From contig NZ_JBQCJW010000038.1 of NCBI RefSeq assembly GCF_051967575.1, forward strand, positions 1 to 36,569: a stretch of DNA of 36,569 bases. The letters are read 5' to 3'. Each line of letters begins with the position of its first letter. The stretch's first letter is position 1. A program made the position numbers and the translations under genes. The notes beneath the pieces are model-generated. The model did no database searches and had not been told where the DNA came from. It saw nothing but the letters and a program-made list of their open reading frames with translations. The DNA is from Solibacillus silvestris_B. GTDB lineage: Bacteria > Bacillota > Bacilli > Bacillales_A > Planococcaceae. Below are positions 31,742 through 36,569 of the stretch, piece by piece.

Positions 31742-33856
31742 TTATTTCCCTTGTTCTGCGCGCTCTTTTTCTTCTTTGATCACTACTTTACGTGATAAGT
31801 TTACGCGACCTTGTTTATCGATCTCGATACATTTTACAAGTAATTCATCACCTAGTTTTAATACGTCTTCCACTTCTTTCGTACGTTCTTCCTGAATTTC
31901 CGAAATATGCAGTAAGCCGTCTTTACCTGGGAAGATTTCACAGAATGCACCGAATTTTTCAATGCGTTTTACTGTTGCCATGTAGTACTCGCCTACTTTA
32001 GCTTCTCGTACGATTGATTCGATCATTTCTTTAGCACGGTTAATCATTGCTTCATCAGCTGAAGCGATGTAAATTGTGCCATCTTGTTCTGTATCAATTT
32101 TAACGCCTGTTTCATCAATAATTTTATTGATTACTTTACCACCCGGTCCGATTACATCGCGGATTTTGTCAGGATTAATTTTGATTGAAACAATTTTTGG
32201 TGCGTATTGTGATAATGAAGTGCGAGACTCTGAAATCGTTGACATCATATGCTCTAAAATGTGCATACGGCCGATTTTCGCCTGTGTTAATGCTTCTTCT
32301 AAAATATCACGAGACAGACCATCGATTTTAATGTCCATTTGAAGTGCTGTTACACCTTTAGCTGTACCTGCCACTTTAAAGTCCATGTCGCCAAGGTGGT
32401 CTTCCATACCTTGGATATCTGATAATACTGTATAGTGCTCGCCTTTTTTAACAAGACCCATTGCAATACCTGCAACCGGTGCTTTAATTGGCACACCTGC
32501 AGCCATAAGTGCCATTGTCGATGCACAAATTGATGCTTGAGAAGTAGAACCGTTTGATTCCAATACTTCCGATACACAACGGATTGCATACGGGAATTCT
32601 TCTTCTGATGGCATTACCGCTAAAATCGCACGCTCACCTAATGCACCGTGACCGATTTCACGGCGGCCCGGGCTACCGTAACGACCTGTTTCCCCAACTG
32701 AGAATTGAGGGAAGTTATAATGGTGCATCCAGCGTTTTGACTCTTCAATACCTAAGCCGTCAATAATTTGAACGTCACCTAAAGCACCTAACGTACAAAT
32801 TGATAATGCCTGCGTTTGTCCACGTGTGAATAATGCTGAACCGTGTGCACGCGGCAATAGATCTACTTCAGAAGAAAGTGCACGGATTTCATCTTGCTTA
32901 CGACCATCCGGACGAACTTTGTCTTCTGTAATTAAACGACGCACTTCATCTTTTACCATTTTATCTAAAATAGCATTCACTTGCTTCATCGTCTCATCGT
33001 CAGCTTCCTGTGCTTCATAAGCTTCGATAACACGTGTTTTTACTGCTGTAATATTTTCTTGGCGTAATTGCTTGTCCACCGTTTGGATCGCTGTATTCAT
33101 ATCAGCTTCACATTCAGCTTTGATCGCTGCTGTTAAGTCTGCATCTAATTCATATAATGTTACTTCTAGTTTTTCTTTACCAACTTCAGCAACAATTTGC
33201 TCCTGGAAAGCAATTAACTTTTTAATTTCTTCATGACCGAACATAATCGCTTCAAGCATGATTTCTTCAGTTACTTCTAAAGCACCTGCTTCTACCATGT
33301 TGATCGCGTCTTTGTTACCTGCTACTGTTAAATGAACAGTCGATTTTGCCGATTGTTCTACAGTCGGGTTCACAACGAATTCTCCGTTGATATATCCTAC
33401 ATGTACACCTGCAATCGGTCCGTCGAATGGAATATCAGAAATTGCCAATGATAATGAAGAACCAAACATTGCCGCTACATCAGCTGGGCAGTCTGAATCA
33501 TTTGACATAACCATTAAAATAGATTGTACTTCATTACGGAAACCATCCGGGAACATTGGACGGATCGGACGGTCGATTAAGCGAGAAGTTAATACCGCCG
33601 CTTCTGATGGACGTCCTTCACGTTTAATGAAACCACCCGGGATTTTCCCTGCTGCATATAGACGTTCTTCAAAGTTAACTGTTAACGGGAAGAAATCTAA
33701 TGGCTTTGGAGATTTTGACATTGTTGCTGTGGCTAAAACTGCAGTTTCACCGTAGCGAATCATCGCAGCACCATTTGCTTGTTTTGCTAACTGCCCTACT
33801 TCTACTACAAGTGGACGGCCTGCCCATTCATACGAAAAGACCTTTTTTTCGTTCAT
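31742..33856 (-). CDS. pnp: Polynucleotide phosphorylase
   Basis: PNPase degrades RNA 3'-to-5' by phosphorolysis and takes part in the Bacillus degradosome. The 704-residue product has two RNase PH domains (GETAVLATATMSKSPKPLDF near the N-terminus; RPDGRKQDEIRALSSEVDLL starts the second), with an alpha-helical linker between, then a KH domain (RDVIGPGGKVINKI) and an S1 domain (KFGAFCEIFPGKDGLLHISE). Length is normal. The ATG at 33854-33856 has AAAGGGG upstream. It has a long leader containing a large hairpin and is separated from rpsO by that gene's terminator. Confidence 0.98.
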   Translation of the reverse strand: MNEKKVFSYEWAGRPLVVEVGQLAKQANGAAMIRYGETAVLATATMSKSPKPLDFFPLTVNFEERLYAAGKIPGGFIKREGRPSEAAVLTSRLIDRPIRPMFPDGFRNEVQSILMVMSNDSDCPADVAAMFGSSLSLAISDIPFDGPIAGVHVGYINGEFVVNPTVEQSAKSTVHLTVAGNKDAINMVEAGALEVTEEIMLEAIMFGHEEIKKLIAFQEQIVAEVGKEKLEVTLYELDADLTAAIKAECEADMNTAIQTVDKQLRQENITAVKTRVIEAYEAQEADDETMKQVNAILDKMVKDEVRRLITEDKVRPDGRKQDEIRALSSEVDLLPRAHGSALFTRGQTQALSICTLGALGDVQIIDGLGIEESKRWMHHYNFPQFSVGETGRYGSPGRREIGHGALGERAILAVMPSEEEFPYAIRCVSEVLESNGSTSQASICASTMALMAAGVPIKAPVAGIAMGLVKKGEHYTVLSDIQGMEDHLGDMDFKVAGTAKGVTALQMDIKIDGLSRDILEEALTQAKIGRMHILEHMMSTISESRTSLSQYAPKIVSIKINPDKIRDVIGPGGKVINKIIDETGVKIDTEQDGTIYIASADEAMINRAKEMIESIVREAKVGEYYMATVKRIEKFGAFCEIFPGKDGLLHISEIQEERTKEVEDVLKLGDELLVKCIEIDKQGRVNLSRKVVIKEEKERAEQGK

Positions 33857-33995
33857 TAAATGAACCCCTTTCTTATTGAAACACTCTACGTAATCTTTTT
33901 ATGTACCATAGTAAGTGTATCAAAAAAGCGTTTTCTATGCTAAATTTTTTAATTAAAATATCGATAAATTTAATTAATTATTTTCAACTTTCCAG

Positions 33996-34062
33996 CAATG
34001 GTTTAACTTCTTTCAACGGGCGTTATGACACCTGCTCAAAGAAGTTAAACATCGCACCATTG
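33996..34062 (-). promoter_or_regulatory. Long hairpin in the pnp leader
   Basis: GTTTAACTTCTTT (34001-34013) pairs exactly with AAAGAAGTTAAAC (34038-34050) around a 24-nt loop, and CAATG/CATTG pairing extends the base across a small internal bulge. No T run follows, so it is not an intrinsic terminator. It lies between the rpsO terminator and pnp, where pnp leaders in other bacteria carry autoregulatory hairpins. Confidence 0.65.
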
Positions 34063-34093
34063 AATCGGAAAGCAAAATCTTTTCAAACATAAT

Positions 34094-34119
34094 AAAAAGC
34101 GGGAAAAATCCCGCTTTTT
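34094..34119 (-). terminator. Intrinsic terminator of rpsO
   Basis: AAAAAGCGGGA and TCCCGCTTTTT pair perfectly around a 4-nt loop directly after rpsO; a terminal T run on the minus strand is part of the stem. Strong terminator. Confidence 0.92.
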
Positions 34120-34128
34120 ATTGTCAGA

Positions 34129-34398
34129 TTAGCGACGTAATCCAAGTTTAGTGATTAATTCACGGTAACGAGCTACGTCGTTTTCACGTAAATATTTTAA
34201 TAAATGACGACGTTTACCTACCATTTTTAGAAGACCACGTTGAGAGTGGAAATCTTTTTTGTGAGTAGCTAAGTGTGCGTTTAAAGCGTTGATTTCTGCA
34301 GTTAATACAGCGATTTGTACTTCTGGAGAACCAGTGTCTGTTTCGTGTACGCGGTACTCAGCGATAATTTCGTTTTTACGTTGTTGTGTAATTGCCAT
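34129..34398 (-). CDS. rpsO: 30S ribosomal protein S15
   Basis: The 89-residue S15 binds 16S rRNA at the three-way junction of helices 20-22 and organises the platform of the 30S subunit. Signatures include TDTGSPEVQIAVLTAEI and HKKDFHSQRGLLKMVGKRR. The frame continues 25 codons upstream, but the ATG at 34396-34398 has a GGGAGGTC site and gives the exact conserved start MAITQQRK. It stands between ribF and pnp, with its own promoter and terminator. Confidence 0.98.
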   Translation of the reverse strand: MAITQQRKNEIIAEYRVHETDTGSPEVQIAVLTAEINALNAHLATHKKDFHSQRGLLKMVGKRRHLLKYLRENDVARYRELITKLGLRR

Positions 34399-34495
34399 TT
34401 GAAATGACCTCCCAAATAAATAAAATATCCCCGTTAGCACAGCAATCGCTGGAGTTGCAAAAAGCCGAGCCAAGGTTCATACGAGATTTTCGTAC
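34399..34495 (-). promoter_or_regulatory. Structured rpsO leader
   Basis: Roughly 100 nt of untranslated leader contain short hairpins such as TACGA/TCGTA and GCAA/TTGC around a GCTCGGCTTTTTGCAACTCC region. S15 represses its own mRNA through leader RNAs in several bacteria, so autoregulation is plausible but unproven here. Confidence 0.4.
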
Positions 34496-34501
34496 TTATG
34501 A

Positions 34502-34531
34502 ATAGTACCATAGTTCGCTATATGTGTGCAA
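34502..34531 (-). promoter_or_regulatory. Sigma-A promoter of rpsO
   Basis: Minus-strand TTGCAC (34526-34531) and TACTAT (34502-34507) with an 18-bp spacer and a TGG extension of the -10. It lies at the end of ribF. Confidence 0.68.
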
Positions 34532-34535
34532 CTAT

Positions 34536-35486
34536 TTAGCGTAGTTGTTCAAAATAAGCAATCGCCTGCTCTTTATCCAATTCGATTTGCTCAATTAAAG
34601 CTTCGATGCCATTAAATTTCCGCTCGCTCCGTATACGTTTATACCAGCCAACGACCACTTCTTCACCGTAAATGTTTTTGTCGAAATTTAAAATATGCAC
34701 TTCAATCGACAGTTTCTTTTCATCCGGATTTTTGAAAGTCGGTTTATAGCCTACATTGCAAACACCATCATACCATTTGTTTTGCACTAAAATTTTCACA
34801 GCATAAACACCTGTAGCCGGGATGTAGCAACCTTCCATTGCCTGTACGTTTGCTGTCGGGAAGCCCATCGTACGCCCGCGCTTATCACCATGTACGACGA
34901 TGCCCGGAACTTCAAATGCGCGGCCCATCAATGTGCGAACTTGCTCCATTTCCCCGTCCTGCAAAGCTTTGCGAATACGTGTTGAGCTGATTTTTTCCTC
35001 GTCATCCTTCTGTTTCTCAATAATGGTCACACCAAATTGCCCGTTTGATAATTGCGCCAAAAGCTCCATATTCCCTTTGCCAAATGCCCCGAACGAAAAA
35101 TCGAAGCCAGCCGTCACATGCTGGACATTTAAATCAATAAGGAAATACTCGATAAATTGCTCGGGTGTTAGCTTGGCAAAATCCGAAGTGAAGTTTACAA
35201 CGAATACTGTATCGACACCGAGCTTTTGCAATGTATCCAATTTTTGCGCAAGTGGCGTTATATAAAACACCTTTTCATTACGCCCGCCCAACACGATCGA
35301 TGGATGCGGATCAAATGTCATCACTGCGCTTTTAATATTTAACAGCTGGGCTTTTTGTTTTGCAGCTTCAATGACTGCCTGATGCCCTTTATGTACCCCA
35401 TCAAAAAAGCCGATCGCTAATGAATAGGCTTGTTTTTCATTTTGTTGCGCTAATTGATGCGGGTATTTTAAATGAATAACGTTCAT
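34536..35486 (-). CDS. ribF: Bifunctional riboflavin kinase/FAD synthetase
   Basis: RibF (RibC in B. subtilis) phosphorylates riboflavin and adenylates FMN to FAD. The 316-residue protein has an N-terminal adenylyltransferase domain with the IGFFDGVHKGHQAVI nucleotide-binding motif and ISSTRIRKALQDG, and a C-terminal kinase domain with GDKRGRTMGFPTANV. Start chosen at the second of two adjacent ATGs (35484-35486), which lies 6 nt after AGGAGG against 3 nt for the first. It follows truB with only 10 nt between. Confidence 0.96.
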   Translation of the reverse strand: MNVIHLKYPHQLAQQNEKQAYSLAIGFFDGVHKGHQAVIEAAKQKAQLLNIKSAVMTFDPHPSIVLGGRNEKVFYITPLAQKLDTLQKLGVDTVFVVNFTSDFAKLTPEQFIEYFLIDLNVQHVTAGFDFSFGAFGKGNMELLAQLSNGQFGVTIIEKQKDDEEKISSTRIRKALQDGEMEQVRTLMGRAFEVPGIVVHGDKRGRTMGFPTANVQAMEGCYIPATGVYAVKILVQNKWYDGVCNVGYKPTFKNPDEKKLSIEVHILNFDKNIYGEEVVVGWYKRIRSERKFNGIEALIEQIELDKEQAIAYFEQLR

Positions 35487-35496
35487 CATCTGCCTC

Positions 35497-36408
35497 CTAA
35501 TTAATTTCGGGAAACATTTTATCCGGCTTCATTTGTCCGTGTTTTGTCGGATGTGCGATATATACCGCAAATGCTCGTCCCTCTACACCATACACAATTT
35601 TATTATGCTCTTTTAATAATGCATGCATCGGGAGAACTTGTCCATTGAAAATTTGCTTTTCAATGTCTGCTGTTATTTCAATATACGGATAATCGGATAA
35701 AGCATACTCTACAGGCAGCAGAAATTTTTCCTGCTCATTCAACTCCATCATTTCCGCAATTTGTGCTAATGTAAAGCAATTATCCTTTGTAAATGTGCCT
35801 GAAGCAGTACGTACAAGTTCATGCATATGAGCTGGATAGCGTAACGCTTCTCCGATTTGCACGGCTAATGTACGAATATATGTACCTTTTGAACATTTGA
35901 TGCGGATCGAGAATTTCACTTCTTCTCCTTCGAAACTTTGTGCATCATCCAATAATTCCAGCTCATAAATCGTGATTTTACGTGTTGGGCGTTCGACTGT
36001 TTGGCCTGCTCTAGCATACTCATAAAGCTTTTTCCCGTTCACTTTTACAGCGGAAAACATCGGAGGCGTTTGTTCAATTTCACCTGTCAGCGTTTGGAGC
36101 GCCTGTAAAATTTCTTCACGAGTAAATGATTTTAAACCTGTATTTTGCTCGACCGTTTCGCCTTCCGCATCTTCTGTTGTTGTCGTGCGTCCGATTGAAA
36201 CGACTGCTTCATATGTTTTGCCGGCATCTGTCAAATATTCGGCGATCCGTGTTGCCTGACCGATGCAGATGGGCAGGACACCTTCTACACCGGGATCAAG
36301 TGTCCCGGTATGACCTACTTTTTTCGTCTTCAATATTTTTCGTAATTTAAATACACAGTCATGACTTGTCATGCCGCGCTCTTTCCATAATGGCAGAATA
36401 CCGTTCAT
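35497..36408 (-). CDS. truB: tRNA pseudouridine-55 synthase
   Basis: TruB makes pseudouridine 55 in the T-loop of tRNAs. The 303-residue product has the catalytic Asp38 in HTGTLDPG and the typical start MNGILPLWKERGMTSHD, with TYIRTLA in the core and a PUA-like C-terminal region. The frame opens 9 codons earlier, but the ATG at 36406-36408 has an AAAGGAG site. It starts the truB-ribF pair. Upstream to the window end (36409-36569) I see no gene; the sequence is AT-rich and should hold the end of the neighbouring transcript or the truB promoter. Confidence 0.97.
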   Translation of the reverse strand: MNGILPLWKERGMTSHDCVFKLRKILKTKKVGHTGTLDPGVEGVLPICIGQATRIAEYLTDAGKTYEAVVSIGRTTTTEDAEGETVEQNTGLKSFTREEILQALQTLTGEIEQTPPMFSAVKVNGKKLYEYARAGQTVERPTRKITIYELELLDDAQSFEGEEVKFSIRIKCSKGTYIRTLAVQIGEALRYPAHMHELVRTASGTFTKDNCFTLAQIAEMMELNEQEKFLLPVEYALSDYPYIEITADIEKQIFNGQVLPMHALLKEHNKIVYGVEGRAFAVYIAHPTKHGQMKPDKMFPEIN

Positions 36409-36569
36409 TAGCTTACTCCTTTGTCTGTACTTCATATTGTGTGTGGTGCGGGCGATCTTTAAAATTATTTTAATTTAAATAAACGGAGTTTTGAGAGTGT
36501 CGATTAAGTTATATTTTCTTTTGGTCCTAACCCATTTTTTTCACACATTTTGTGGTAATTAAGTTTTTT

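Overview
This window looks like a chromosomal segment of a low-GC, endospore-forming Bacillota species of the Bacillales, most like the Planococcaceae (Solibacillus/Lysinibacillus-type). That placement is inferred from gene order and protein similarity remembered for these families; no database search was run. The gene order truB-ribF-rpsO-pnp-mlpA-ymxH-dpaA-dpaB-asd-dapA-rnjB-spoIIIE-ymfC-(nucleoside ABC operon)-ymfF-ymfH-ymfI-ymfJ-ymfK-rodZ(ymfM)-pgsA-cinA-recA-rny follows the classic Bacillus chromosome, and dpaA, dpaB and spoIIIE indicate sporulation. Almost every gene is on the minus strand, so transcription runs from high to low coordinates. The one exception is a four-gene block on the plus strand at 27832-30261.

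Layout from right to left. 36408-34129: tRNA pseudouridine synthase, FAD synthetase and ribosomal protein S15. 33856-30304: polynucleotide phosphorylase and an M16 peptidase; ylxY, which sits between them in B. subtilis, is absent and that gap holds a structured repeat. 30261-27832, plus strand: a YtrA-type GntR regulator, an ABC ATPase and two small membrane proteins with a palindromic operator, inserted between mlpA and ymxH. 27681-24005: ymxH, both dipicolinate synthase subunits, asd and dapA, with a candidate sigma-K promoter; dapG is missing. 23697-19235: RNase J (J2-like, with altered metal ligands) and the SpoIIIE translocase. 19030-13369: a GntR/UTRA regulator and a BMP-type nucleoside ABC importer whose ATPase gene is broken. 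13368-12135: a gene-free accessory patch with two repeat types and a 100-N scaffold gap. 12134-8535: two M16-like peptidases, an SDR oxidoreductase and a DUF3243 protein. 8330-3318: ymfK, rodZ, pgsA, cinA and recA. 2823-58: RNase Y and a TupA-like ATP-grasp protein.

The most informative points are regulatory or architectural. The LexA operator of recA is also the stem of the cinA terminator and abuts a near-consensus promoter. The ymfC promoter has a perfect 14-bp palindrome filling its spacer. The plus-strand ABC cassette has a 12-bp-arm operator over its promoter. pnp has a long leader hairpin. The nucleoside ATPase has lost about 64 nt, including its second nucleotide-binding motif. A 123-bp tandem repeat is built from 21-bp subunits that read as seven-residue xxxxKVE units, and a structured repeat occurs twice about 19 kb apart. 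No completely new multi-gene system is evident. The inserted ABC cassette and the repeat families are the best candidates for undescribed biology.
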